Shown here piece by piece: positions 8,376 through 15,951 of a DNA stretch of 64,000 nt (its first letter is position 1; every line of letters starts with the position of its first letter). Source of the DNA: Bacteroidales bacterium (GTDB taxonomy: Bacteria; Bacteroidota; Bacteroidia; Bacteroidales; UBA932); NCBI GenBank assembly GCA_017438975.1, contig JAFRUH010000025.1:1-64000 (forward strand), given 5' to 3'. The position numbers and the translations under genes are program-made. A model generated the notes under the pieces. The model was not told the origin of the DNA, ran no database searches, and saw nothing but the letters and a program-made list of their open reading frames with translations.

Positions 8376-8518
8376 TGAACAAGGTGAAGATCACGGCTGT
8401 CAGGAAGACGGAGTACCCGGACCTGATGGAGAAATATGAGAACCCCATGAGCGCGATGATCTCCTGCAACGACGGTTTCCGACCGGTGAGCTTTTATTTG
8501 GAAGTATTGGAGGATTAA
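8375..8518 (+). pseudogene. TIGR04076-family small protein with an in-frame internal deletion
   Basis: The 47-codon frame joins the family's start (MNKVKITAVRKTEYPDLMEK, then YENP) directly to its end (SAMISCNDGFRPVSFYLEVL). In the complete family, about 95-100 residues long as I recall, roughly 50 residues with conserved Cys and His-Gly positions lie between those segments. The join keeps the frame. The ATG overlaps the stop of the GyrI-like gene (ATGATG), so the pair was co-translated. It is too short for the track of long frames but is unmistakable by its two ends. The function of the family is not known to me. Confidence 0.65.
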
Positions 8519-8575
8519 TCCCGTTCAAACGAACATTTGAGCAAGAACGACGCCTGGTTATAACCGGCCAGCACC

Positions 8576-9013
8576 TTATTTGTACCTATGGAACGAATAG
8601 GTGGTCCTGGCACCGAAGGAGTCTTTCTGGATGACCAGTTTCGTGCGGGTCATTTCGAGGACTCTGTATGTCCCTGACAGGCGCATTTCATAGCGGGGAA
8701 CTTGGGTGAGCCAGAGCGTCTTCTCGAAACTGATCAGCTTCTTGGAGGCGTTGAAAGAAAATTGGGAGCCGTCGACATCCACATCTTTGAGGTCGAAATG
8801 GGTGAAACTGCCTTTCTTGGCAAGAGCGATGCGGGGCTCGCTCAGGGAAAGATAGAAATGGACACCGGAGTAATCGACATGATCACGTGAATCCAGGGCC
8901 CAGACACCATAAATGGACCCCGTGAGATCTCCGGTATGACTTACTCTTGAAACACCGCAGGATGTAAATAGGGTCAGGCAGGCGACAACTGCTGCAAAAA
9001 ACATCTTCTTCAT
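8576..9013 (-). CDS. lipoprotein with lipocalin-like beta-sandwich pattern
   Basis: A 145-residue protein with a lipoprotein signal (lipobox FTSC, Cys19) and a body of alternating beta strands: YGVWALDSRDHVDYSGVHFY, LISFEKTLW, RYEMRLSGTYRVLEM and a closing TTYSFHRYK. The spacing resembles Bacteroidota lipocalin-like or META-like lipoproteins, which begin with GxW and end in a strand pair. It is a single-gene unit. Upstream on the complement strand there is a weak -7-like TACCTTGT. No function can be assigned. Confidence 0.65.
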   Translation of the reverse strand: MKKMFFAAVVACLTLFTSCGVSRVSHTGDLTGSIYGVWALDSRDHVDYSGVHFYLSLSEPRIALAKKGSFTHFDLKDVDVDGSQFSFNASKKLISFEKTLWLTQVPRYEMRLSGTYRVLEMTRTKLVIQKDSFGARTTYSFHRYK

Positions 9014-9110
9014 AGTAGTTCTGTGTCATGTGAAACTTTTGACAAGGTAAACATTAAATTACAATAATCCAACCGAATCTGCCAGCGAACCGGTTTCCCG
9101 AAAAAATCCT

Positions 9111-9118
9111 TATCTTTG
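9111..9118 (+). promoter_or_regulatory. -7 box (TATCTTTG) for the 9145-9755 gene pair
   Basis: TATCTTTG lies 26 bases before the ATG at 9145, a normal leader length. Confidence 0.6.
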
Positions 9119-9144
9119 AATCCAAACCATCATTTCAACGCTTT

Positions 9145-9339
9145 ATGGCCCAATACCCTTGCGAGAACTGCAAGTTCCGCGCGCACTACGACAAGAATCC
9201 CAAATCTGTCCTTGGCCGGTTCTGGCGCTGGCATATCAACTTCTGCCCCGGTTTCAAAGCATATTTCACCCATCAGGATGAAGAAACCCAGACTGTCCTT
9301 CGTGAAAAATACGACTTCCACAAGTATAAGAACCTATGA
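9145..9339 (+). CDS. conserved small cytoplasmic protein with paired cysteines
   Basis: A 64-residue protein, MAQYPCENCKFRAHYDKNPK at the start, then RFWRWHINFCPGFKAYF. The CxxC pair and the later HxxFC could bind a metal ion, possibly zinc. Charged and aromatic residues dominate and there is no signal peptide. I recall very similar short proteins in other Bacteroidales but no function for them. The stop codon overlaps the next start (ATGA), so it is co-translated with the 139-residue gene after it. Confidence 0.7.
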   Translation: MAQYPCENCKFRAHYDKNPKSVLGRFWRWHINFCPGFKAYFTHQDEETQTVLREKYDFHKYKNL

Positions 9340-9755
9340 TTGACGTGGAGAGCCGACCTTACTGGATTATCGATGTCCTTCCGAAACAGGTTCCCGATGA
9401 CTCCCCCGGCCGATATTTCACGGTCGAGAAGTATTTCCTGTCCCATTTGGAGGAAATTGCCGGGAAGTTCGCTTCCATGCTGGTGAAACTGAACTGCTTC
9501 CATTCCCTGACAGTCAGTCCCGACGATGAACGGTGGTCCGGCGACTTCTCACCGGAAGACCTTGTATGTTTCCTTCGGGAGAGCATCGCTTCACACTCCC
9601 CTGTTTTCATCCGGATCCAGCCGTCGGACGCACTGGTCTCCTTCAGCGGTGACGACCACTACATGACCCTTTACGGCCCGGATGAAGAACTGCTCGAACT
9701 GGTCCGTCAGCTCGCCTCCGCGGAAGGCCTGTTCGTCTGGACTCCGATAAACTAA
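9336..9755 (+). CDS. hypothetical protein co-translated with the small Cys-pair protein
   Basis: A 139-residue soluble protein without signal peptide or membrane segments. It begins VESRPYWIIDVLPKQVP, has a helical middle (about 28-48) and a strand-rich C terminus (PVFIRIQPSDALVSFSG, then HYMTLYGPDEELLELVRQLA). The start overlaps the stop of the preceding gene. The N-terminal phrase resembles Bacteroidota proteins of unknown function. No catalytic motif is evident. Confidence 0.7.
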   Translation: MIDVESRPYWIIDVLPKQVPDDSPGRYFTVEKYFLSHLEEIAGKFASMLVKLNCFHSLTVSPDDERWSGDFSPEDLVCFLRESIASHSPVFIRIQPSDALVSFSGDDHYMTLYGPDEELLELVRQLASAEGLFVWTPIN

Positions 9756-9787
9756 TGCATGTGTAACAGGACGCCGACAGATACAGT

Positions 9788-10087
9788 TCAACATCCGGAT
9801 CCATCAATTCGGCAGGACGTGCCCATGTCCTCGGGACGGGGTTCCAGGCCAACGTCCCTGGACATGAGCGTTATGGACCCGTCCTCCAGGACATAGCAAG
9901 GGATCCCAACATCGCCTGTCTTCTTGGCCTCGTCGAATGCCGGATTGCTGTCTCGCAGATCGAGGAAACGCTTCAGGTTCCTCACGTGCTTCCCGATATC
10001 GATCACCTCGAAATCCGGATTACCTTCCACCTGCCTTTCAACATACTCGCAGTCCGGACAGGTATGCATAACGAACATTTTTATCAT
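9788..10087 (-). CDS. glutaredoxin-like thiol protein
   Basis: A 99-residue thioredoxin-fold protein. FVMHTCPDCEYVERQV places a CxxC redox motif at the end of the first strand (Cys10, Cys13). VGIPCYVLEDGSITL supplies the cis-Pro loop before the third strand. The C terminus carries two more cysteines (Cys91 and the terminal residue). Glutaredoxin-like proteins of this type reduce disulfides or handle metal-thiolates. It is alone, with a -7 box (TAGCTTTG on the complement strand) upstream of the ATG at 10087. Confidence 0.8.
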   Translation of the reverse strand: MIKMFVMHTCPDCEYVERQVEGNPDFEVIDIGKHVRNLKRFLDLRDSNPAFDEAKKTGDVGIPCYVLEDGSITLMSRDVGLEPRPEDMGTSCRIDGSGC

Positions 10088-10155
10088 AGCAAGTCCTTAA
10101 ATTATCATCCTTGATACAAAGCTACGAAAAATATAGGTTTTCAGGCAACAATTCG

Positions 10156-10163
10156 TATCTTTG
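10156..10163 (+). promoter_or_regulatory. -7 box (TATCTTTG) for the DUF2490-like gene
   Basis: TATCTTTG lies 20 bases before the ATG at 10184. Confidence 0.6.
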
Positions 10164-10183
10164 TCATTGAGTTTCAGTAGTGT

Positions 10184-10828
10184 ATGAAAAAAGCGTTTAT
10201 TACTATCATGTCCGCTCTCGCGCTGTTCGCCACACAGGCGTCCGCGCAGACCTATTCCGATCTCGGTACCTGGAGCAGCGTCCAGCTCGTCAAATCCTTC
10301 GGCGCTCCTTTCGCCATGGCACGGTTGGAGCATCGCTCCTTTGACCATGTCAACAGCACGGAGTGCTGGTTCGCGATGGCCGGCGGCGGATACAATTTCA
10401 ACAGTTGGCTCAAGGGTGACCTGAGCTATGAGTTCTGGCGCATCCCTTCTGCTGGAGACATGATCCAGCACAAGGCGGTCCTGTGTCTAACCGAAACCCT
10501 CAAGCGCGACGGCCTCTCCATCGCTCTCAGGGAGAAATACGAACTGGCCTACAACCCGGGAGCGGAATCGTTCAGCAATACCCTTCGAACCCGGCTCCGC
10601 GGGCAATACAAGGCCCCAGAAAGCATTTTCACGCCTTATCTGATGTTCGAGTTCTTCAGCAGTTTCGACACCGGCAAATGGGTGCGTTCGCTGCATTATG
10701 CCGGTACGGAAATCAGCCTCGGACGGGGTCACTCGCTGGATTTCTTCTATATGTACCACCTATTCGACAAAGGCGGCCTGACGGCCGCCTGTCATACGTT
10801 GGGTATCGGTTATATTTTCGTCTTCTAG
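10184..10828 (+). CDS. DUF2490-like outer-membrane beta-barrel protein
   Basis: A 214-residue exported protein with a signal peptide ending at TQASAQ (about residue 22). The mature part reads as amphipathic beta strands: DLGTWSSVQLVKSF, MARLEHRSFD, GYNFNSWLKGDLSYEFWRI, KRDGLSIALREKYELAYN, with a terminal aromatic residue (YIFVF) typical of outer-membrane barrels. This matches the DUF2490 pattern. Function is unknown; such proteins are probably small barrels. Its stop overlaps the end of the convergent symporter gene by 4 bases. Confidence 0.75.
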   Translation: MKKAFITIMSALALFATQASAQTYSDLGTWSSVQLVKSFGAPFAMARLEHRSFDHVNSTECWFAMAGGGYNFNSWLKGDLSYEFWRIPSAGDMIQHKAVLCLTETLKRDGLSIALREKYELAYNPGAESFSNTLRTRLRGQYKAPESIFTPYLMFEFFSSFDTGKWVRSLHYAGTEISLGRGHSLDFFYMYHLFDKGGLTAACHTLGIGYIFVF

Positions 10829-12417
10829 TCCTGCTGTTCCGCCTCCTCGGAGAGGGCGTCCGTAGCGCGGACCGTCACGGTGCTGGCGTAGCAGCCGAAC
10901 ATTTCTTCCACTTCCTCTTTCCGGTTCACCTTGGAAAGGAGGCTCACAACGGGCACGACTACCAATCCGAGCAGCATCGCCAGCACACCGGCATTGATCG
11001 GCGAGGTAAAATACGGGCTGATGAAAGTCCGTCCCGTGAACGTGCAGTACATACAGCCGCACATGACACCCACGCCCACGATGAAAGAGGCCCAGACCGA
11101 TGCGGAAGTCGTACGCTTCCAGTAAAGTCCGTACAGGAACGGTGCCAGGAATGCGCCTGCCAGCGCTCCCCACGAAATGCCCATGAGCTGGGCGATGAAG
11201 GTCACGGAACTCTTGGCCTGGACGATGGCCAGGACGGAAGAAACGATAATGAAGAAAAGCACAAGAAGACGGATGCAGAGCAGTTGCCTGCGGTCATCCA
11301 TATGTACGCCTTTGCGGACCTTGGCCAAGGCCGGATCGATGATATCCAATGTCAGCGTGGACCCGGATGTGAGCACCAGAGAGGATAGGGTCGACATGGA
11401 CGCCGACAGAACCAGGATGATCACGACGCCGATCATCAGGTCCGGAAGGGCTGCCAGCATGGACGGGATGATGCTGTCATAAACCGGAGTCCCTGCCGCC
11501 GTATACTCGATGCTCTGGCCATAAAGCCTACCGAAACCACCCAGGAAATAACATCCTCCTGCCACGATGATTGCGAAGAAGGTGGAGATGAACGTACCTT
11601 TTCGGATGGCCGCCTCGTTGCGGATGGCGTAGAATTTCCCTACCATCTGCGGCAGTCCCCAGGTTCCCAGGGATGTCAGCAATACGACACCCAGAAGGTA
11701 TATGGGTTGGGGGCCCAGGAATGAGACGAAAGCCCCGTTCAGGGCAGGTGCAGACTCGGACGGAATCTGGGAGAGGCTCTCCACCGCAGCGCTGAAGCCC
11801 CCGTTTCCGCTGAGTACGGATGCGATCACGGCACAGATACCCGCCAACATGATCAATCCCTGGATAAAATCGTTCACGGCGGTCGCCATGTAACCTCCTA
11901 CCAGCACATAGATGCCTGTAAGGATGGCCATCCCCAGCACGCACCAGACATAATCCACATTGAAGGCCATGCTGAAAAGCCGGGAGAGGCCGTTATAGAG
12001 CGACGCGGTATATGGGATGAGAAAGATGAACACGATGACAGACGCAGCGACCTTGAGCGCATCGCTGAAGAAACGCTTCCCGAAAAAGTCGGGCATCGTG
12101 GCGCTCTGCAGATGCTGGGTCATTAGGCGTGTCCGGCGTCCAAGGATCCGCCAGGCCAGGAGCGAACCGATGAGGGCGTTGCCGATACCGATCCAGGTTG
12201 CCGCCAAACCGTACTTCCAGCCAAACTGACCGGCGTATCCCACAAAGATGACAGCCGAAAAATAAGATGTACCGAATGCGAAAGCCGTAAGCCAGGAGCC
12301 GACATTGCGGCCTCCCAGGACGAAGCCCTGAACATCAGATGCGGTCCGGCGGCAATAGATGCCGACACCGATCATCACGGCAAAGAACAGGATGAGAAGA
12401 ATACACTTGACTAACAT
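10825..12417 (-). CDS. sodium:solute symporter (SSS family)
   Basis: A 530-residue membrane transporter with about 13 hydrophobic segments and the LeuT-type fold of the SSS family. Signatures include DVQGFVLGGRNVGSWLTAFA with GTSYFSAVIFVGYAG (TM1-TM2), and TSLGTWGLPQMVGKFYAIR. Family members couple sodium entry to uptake of proline, pantothenate, sugars, sialic acid or acetate; the substrate here cannot be told from the sequence. The polar tail after about residue 485 is cytoplasmic. The gene has its own promoter, whose -7 box lies 4 bases upstream and immediately downstream of the terminator of the previous unit. Confidence 0.88.
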   Translation of the reverse strand: MLVKCILLILFFAVMIGVGIYCRRTASDVQGFVLGGRNVGSWLTAFAFGTSYFSAVIFVGYAGQFGWKYGLAATWIGIGNALIGSLLAWRILGRRTRLMTQHLQSATMPDFFGKRFFSDALKVAASVIVFIFLIPYTASLYNGLSRLFSMAFNVDYVWCVLGMAILTGIYVLVGGYMATAVNDFIQGLIMLAGICAVIASVLSGNGGFSAAVESLSQIPSESAPALNGAFVSFLGPQPIYLLGVVLLTSLGTWGLPQMVGKFYAIRNEAAIRKGTFISTFFAIIVAGGCYFLGGFGRLYGQSIEYTAAGTPVYDSIIPSMLAALPDLMIGVVIILVLSASMSTLSSLVLTSGSTLTLDIIDPALAKVRKGVHMDDRRQLLCIRLLVLFFIIVSSVLAIVQAKSSVTFIAQLMGISWGALAGAFLAPFLYGLYWKRTTSASVWASFIVGVGVMCGCMYCTFTGRTFISPYFTSPINAGVLAMLLGLVVVPVVSLLSKVNRKEEVEEMFGCYASTVTVRATDALSEEAEQQD

Positions 12418-12421
12418 GTGC

Positions 12422-12429
12422 CAAATGTA
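12422..12429 (-). promoter_or_regulatory. -7 box (TACATTTG) abutting the symporter start
   Basis: The complement reads TACATTTG and ends 4 bases before the ATG at 12417. It sits directly after the T-run of the upstream terminator. Confidence 0.6.
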
Positions 12430-12436
12430 ACAAAAA

Positions 12437-12467
12437 AATCCGGTATTATATGAGGATATACCGGATT
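12437..12467 (-). terminator. rho-independent terminator of the 12499-15465 unit
   Basis: A perfect 10-bp stem, AATCCGGTAT (12437-12446) with ATACCGGATT (12458-12467) and an 11-base loop. On the complement strand it is followed by a T-rich run (TTTTTTTG), so it acts on leftward transcripts coming from the methyltransferase gene. Confidence 0.75.
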
Positions 12468-12477
12468 AATTATCAAT

Positions 12478-12496
12478 CAGGCAGTTTACCTGCCTG
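12478..12496 (-). repeat. short hairpin at the end of the methyltransferase gene
   Basis: CAGGCAG (12478-12484) and CTGCCTG (12490-12496) form a 7-bp stem with a 5-base loop, placed between the stop at 12499 and the main terminator. It may help 3'-end stability. Confidence 0.5.
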
Positions 12497-12498
12497 TG

Positions 12499-12978
12499 TC
12501 ACTTGATGAAATACCGGGGGACAGAGCTCTTGTAAGCGCGGTACTCGTCCCTGAAATCGGCTTCCAACCGCTTCTCCTCCGACCTTACCTGAAGCGTGAG
12601 AAGAATTATCTCGATGGCAAAGATGATCAGCGGCCACCAGCTCCGGAGCCACACAAGAACACCGATATCATAGATATATACACCCAGCAGCATCGGATTG
12701 CGGGAAAAACCATAAGGCCCATCCTTCATCAAGTGCCGGGTTCTCGGAGCGACTTCGTGGTTATAGGCATCAAAGGGATTCCCTTTGCCGACATTTTTCA
12801 TATGGACGATTGACCAGATGCTGAGCGCCAGCCCCGGAATTATCAGGATAAGCGCGATAATGACCCAAGGCTGCGCCGGGGCCCATGGAAAGGGCCTTCC
12901 GGACACCCTCCACATCAATGCCGGGATCCCGGCGATAAAAATCAGAAATCCAAGAATATATCCGATCGCATTCCTCAT
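12499..12978 (-). CDS. membrane methyltransferase, isoprenylcysteine carboxyl methyltransferase/PEMT family
   Basis: A 159-residue membrane protein with four to five hydrophobic segments. The SAM-binding family signature is KDGPYGFSRNPMLLGVYIYD (about 85-104) followed by EEKRLEADFRDEYRAYKSSV near the C terminus. The substrate is unknown. It is the last gene before the terminator at 12437. A -7 box (TAATTTTG) lies 7 bases before its ATG, so it can be transcribed apart from the hydrolase-GNAT gene that ends 21 bases upstream. Confidence 0.85.
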   Translation of the reverse strand: MRNAIGYILGFLIFIAGIPALMWRVSGRPFPWAPAQPWVIIALILIIPGLALSIWSIVHMKNVGKGNPFDAYNHEVAPRTRHLMKDGPYGFSRNPMLLGVYIYDIGVLVWLRSWWPLIIFAIEIILLTLQVRSEEKRLEADFRDEYRAYKSSVPRYFIK

Positions 12979-12985
12979 ATGGGCA

Positions 12986-12993
12986 CAAAATTA
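12986..12993 (-). promoter_or_regulatory. -7 box (TAATTTTG) close to the methyltransferase start
   Basis: The complement reads TAATTTTG, 7 bases from the ATG at 12978, within the gap after the upstream hydrolase-GNAT gene. Confidence 0.5.
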
Positions 12994-12999
12994 GTGGTA

Positions 13000-14298
13000 T
13001 TATTTACTGAGTCCTGGGATGAAAACCATTCTTTGGAAGTCTACCCCGAAGGCATGACGATGGTCTGCCGGAACGAATCCCAGGGATTTGTAAAGACTGA
13101 TCAGATGAGGCATGTCGCTGTCGGCTACAAGAGCTATCTGATTGAAACCAAGATCAATGCCTTTTCTGATTCCATCCTGCAGCAGAGCCTTCCCTATGCC
13201 TCTCCCCCGATATTCCGGGAGGACCGCCAATGAATCCAGGTAGTACTCTCCCGGATCCGTCTCCTGCTCGGAGTCGCCGTGGGTCGGGAAGAAATCCGGC
13301 CATATTTCCGCGAAGGTCTTCTCCCTTAGCCTCTTATATATGTCTCCCGGATACGAAAGGAGGGCACCGACCACCTTGCCGTCCGCTTCAGCAACCCTCG
13401 AATGACGATACGAGTAGAGCAGGTCGTCGCGCCGCTCGCATTCGACCAGGCTCCGGAAAATATCTTCTTTCTCGGGGACCTCAGTCCCGAAGTCATAGAA
13501 GTGCATCCCCGCCATGATGCATTTGGCAAGGAAGGGGGCGTCTTCCGGCCTGGCCTTACGAATGACAGGAAACCCTGCGATCCTTTTAGCCACCTCTTCC
13601 GGATGATCGATCAGGAACTGCCCATGATTCATGCCGGGAAAGACTTCGACGTGTGTGGAAGGATGGATAGCGCAGAGATGCCTCGCCTGCGGTTTCGCTA
13701 CAAAGGACTCTTTGGTCCCATACCAATAGTGGATATCTGCGCCCTTAATGGACTCCAATTTGTGGGTATAAACGTCCTTGTATCCGTCACGCACGGCTTT
13801 CCCCTTGCCTGATGGCCATACTTTCCTGCACTCGTCCAGCAGTACATCGAAGTAATGGGAATGGAATACCCGCCGCCAGAAACCGGTCCAGTGATAGCAG
13901 GTCCAGACATTGAGGCTCTGATAATAGCGGAGGGGATCTACGCTCCACCTCGGAAGCGGCAGCAGCGGAGCTGCGTCCAGGATTGCGTGGTCGATGACAA
14001 TCCGGTCCATTTCCATGATCCTGGAAAGGATTTTCCCTCCCAGAGACAGGCCATAGGCAACGTCAAGATGGCCGTTCAGCTTGTCCCGGACATATCCGAT
14101 GATCTGCCCGGCCTGGTCGTCGATGGAAGTGAATGACGATTCCTTGCCGATCAGGAATCCATCGATTCCGACGGCAATGATATGGTATCTGTCTTTCAGG
14201 AGACCGATCAGCGGCAGGAATATCTCGTAAGATACTCCAAGCCCCGGAATCAAGAGCAGTGAAGGCCCCTCCCCATTTCCTGTTATCTTTATTTCCAT
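13000..14298 (-). CDS. alpha/beta hydrolase fused to a GNAT N-acetyltransferase
   Basis: A 432-residue two-domain protein. Residues 1 to about 240 are an alpha/beta hydrolase: LLLIPGLGVSYE near the oxyanion region, nucleophile elbow YGLSLGG (Ser85), and MNHGQFLIDHPEEVAKRI with the catalytic His. From about 245 (FPVIRKARPEDAPFLAKC) to the end is a complete GNAT domain with the acetyl-CoA loop LAVLPEYRGRGIGKALLQ. The same frame runs through the join without interruption and both domains look intact, so this is a genuine fusion. A plausible idea is paired deacylation and acetylation of related substrates, but neither is known. It lies 33 bases downstream of the amidase gene in the same direction. 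Confidence 0.85.
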   Translation of the reverse strand: MEIKITGNGEGPSLLLIPGLGVSYEIFLPLIGLLKDRYHIIAVGIDGFLIGKESSFTSIDDQAGQIIGYVRDKLNGHLDVAYGLSLGGKILSRIMEMDRIVIDHAILDAAPLLPLPRWSVDPLRYYQSLNVWTCYHWTGFWRRVFHSHYFDVLLDECRKVWPSGKGKAVRDGYKDVYTHKLESIKGADIHYWYGTKESFVAKPQARHLCAIHPSTHVEVFPGMNHGQFLIDHPEEVAKRIAGFPVIRKARPEDAPFLAKCIMAGMHFYDFGTEVPEKEDIFRSLVECERRDDLLYSYRHSRVAEADGKVVGALLSYPGDIYKRLREKTFAEIWPDFFPTHGDSEQETDPGEYYLDSLAVLPEYRGRGIGKALLQDGIRKGIDLGFNQIALVADSDMPHLISLYKSLGFVPADHRHAFGVDFQRMVFIPGLSK

Positions 14299-14331
14299 TT
14301 TGATTCCTCCGGCTAACCCGGAAGGCGCTTA

Positions 14332-15465
14332 TCAGAGGCCGAATTTGCAGGTAGTCTCGTAGTCGTTCCAATTACGGAGATAGAGAGCTATGTGCTTTTG
14401 GTCGTACACATTGCTGTATTGGGTGTCTTCGACGGTTCCGTTCTCCCAAACGAGGTCTTGCCAATGCACGCGCGCGAGACATTCCTGCGCCTCGTCAAGG
14501 GTAAGGATTCCTTTGTGTTCCTGAAGGTAAGCTCCCACCGTCTCATAGCGCCACCAGCTCTTGCTGTGCGGATTCCCGAAAACGGGATCCGGCTCCGTTG
14601 TAACATACTTTTCATGGAGGAGATGGTTGGTTATATGCATGTAGTTGGCCCCCTCGGCCTTCCGCGTGATGAGGGTCTTCCAGCCATCAAACAGGTCGAA
14701 TTCGACAACCGCACAGTCCCCGCTGGCATCGGCCACCAGATAATGATAGCCGCCACCGGTGGCCGCATCGTGCCGAACGTCAACCGTTTCCAGGAGAGCC
14801 AGGGCTTCCTGCACGGTCGCGCAGCGGTCCAGCCAAAGGCGCATGATGATAGTCGTGCCCACGTCATGCTTCGGGGTATCCTGCTGCGACGCCTGCTTGG
14901 GAAGCGCCAGAATGGAGGTGCAAAGCCCCTTCTCGTTAATGCCGTCCACGGGGGCGTATACGGATGCCAGACAGTTGAGTTTCGCAGCCAGGGAAACCGG
15001 CAGTTTCTCGAGGGAGTATCCAAAATGGGACATGTCGCTGCAGGCGATGGAGGCGTATCCCTTCTTCGGATGGGAGACGGTCACCATCGTGGGATTCTTG
15101 AAATAGTCATAGTTGCGGCCGAACCAGAAACCGTTTCCCTCTGCCTGTACGGCCTGGAACGAGGTACAATTGATAGTATTCATCTCTCCGTTTTCATCGG
15201 CGACCTGCGAACTCTTGATCTTGAGAGGGAGACCTTTCCCGATGCGTCCGACGACATAGTTCAGTAGTTCGGCGTTCTCGTCGATGTCGTTGGCGATGAC
15301 ATCGTCGAGGTCATAATCAGCCTTGTACTCCATCCGGTAAAGATATGGATTCCCTTCGACGGATTCGATAGAACGGAGGGTTGATATTTCGCCGCCCCAG
15401 ATAAGTGAAATGGCGATACAAATCGCGGCAAGGATGCCGACAATCCACAATAATGCTTTCTTCAT
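14332..15465 (-). CDS. exported Ntn-type linear amide hydrolase (choloylglycine hydrolase / C45 superfamily)
   Basis: A 377-residue protein. I start it at the ATG at 15465, not the TTG six bases earlier. A hydrophobic N-terminal segment (about 4-24) exports or anchors it. INCTSFQA places a candidate N-terminal nucleophile at Cys100, after a propeptide-like region, followed by GNGFWFGRNYDYF (Arg/Asn/Asp of the active site), YAPVDGINEKGLCTSIL and YHYLVADASGDCAVVEF. This pattern is that of C45/acyl-CoA:6-APA-type and choloylglycine-type hydrolases, which cleave linear C-N amide bonds such as in bile salts or N-acyl amino acids. The long stretch before the Cys implies autocatalytic cleavage. A -7 box (TATATTTG) lies 25 bases upstream. 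Substrate is unknown. Confidence 0.8.
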   Translation of the reverse strand: MKKALLWIVGILAAICIAISLIWGGEISTLRSIESVEGNPYLYRMEYKADYDLDDVIANDIDENAELLNYVVGRIGKGLPLKIKSSQVADENGEMNTINCTSFQAVQAEGNGFWFGRNYDYFKNPTMVTVSHPKKGYASIACSDMSHFGYSLEKLPVSLAAKLNCLASVYAPVDGINEKGLCTSILALPKQASQQDTPKHDVGTTIIMRLWLDRCATVQEALALLETVDVRHDAATGGGYHYLVADASGDCAVVEFDLFDGWKTLITRKAEGANYMHITNHLLHEKYVTTEPDPVFGNPHSKSWWRYETVGAYLQEHKGILTLDEAQECLARVHWQDLVWENGTVEDTQYSNVYDQKHIALYLRNWNDYETTCKFGL

Positions 15466-15490
15466 TGTCAAGATCGTTTGATTACAAATA

Positions 15491-15498
15491 CAAATATA
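15491..15498 (-). promoter_or_regulatory. -7 box (TATATTTG) of the amidase unit
   Basis: Complement of CAAATATA, 25 bases before the ATG at 15465; it probably serves the amidase and the hydrolase-GNAT gene behind it. Confidence 0.6.
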
Positions 15499-15535
15499 AA
15501 AATAGAAGCGGGAAAGAGCAATCCCACGGAATTAA

Positions 15536-15611
15536 AACACCATGTCCGCCATTTTTCATTCTCACCGGGAATTCGTATTTTTGGGGACCGATAGACGACT
15601 TTCATGGTGTT
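15536..15611. repeat. 9-bp inverted repeat flanking a promoter
   Basis: AACACCATG (15536-15544) and CATGGTGTT (15603-15611) are perfect complements on either side of a -7 box (TATTTTTG, 15576-15583). A regulator site or chance are both possible. Confidence 0.35.
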
Positions 15612-15623
15612 AAAACTCGGCTT

Positions 15624-15946
15624 ATGACATTTCTGATCGAATCCCTCATCGCCTGCGTGCTCTTCACGTTATTTGTATTCCTGATGTCCAGGAATCCGTT
15701 GAAGACCATTTTCAACTATCCCCCGGCCATCATCGAGCGATGCCGCCAAATCGGCCTGGTGGACGACGGTAACCGTCCGGGCGGGACTGCATCTGGTTTT
15801 GCCATGACCCCCATTTCGTAATAAAAGGAACGGAAGACATGACGGAGGATTATCACGACTACTGGTTCCATATCAAAGGCTCGCTCATCGGTATGGTGCT
15901 GGCCATCCCCGCAGCGCTGATCGCCGGCGTCATCGTTATCCTGTAG
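15624..15946 (+). pseudogene. small membrane protein gene with an internal deletion and frameshift
   Basis: The ATG at 15624 opens a membrane segment and the sequence SRNPLKTIFNYPPAIIERCR, then QIGLVDDGNRPGG, before the frame ends at a TAA at 15819. From about 15794 another frame reads WFCHDPHFVIKGTEDMTEDY, then HDYWFHIKGSLIGMVLAIPA, ending at the TAG at 15944. Both pieces match the two ends of one Bacteroidota membrane protein of roughly 170 residues that I recall, in which several membrane segments lie between ERV and the WFCH motif. About 65-75 codons are missing here and the frame is lost. An ATG at 15839 could allow a 35-residue tail to be made, but that is unlikely to be meaningful. Confidence 0.7.
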
Positions 15947-15951
15947 GTTCA

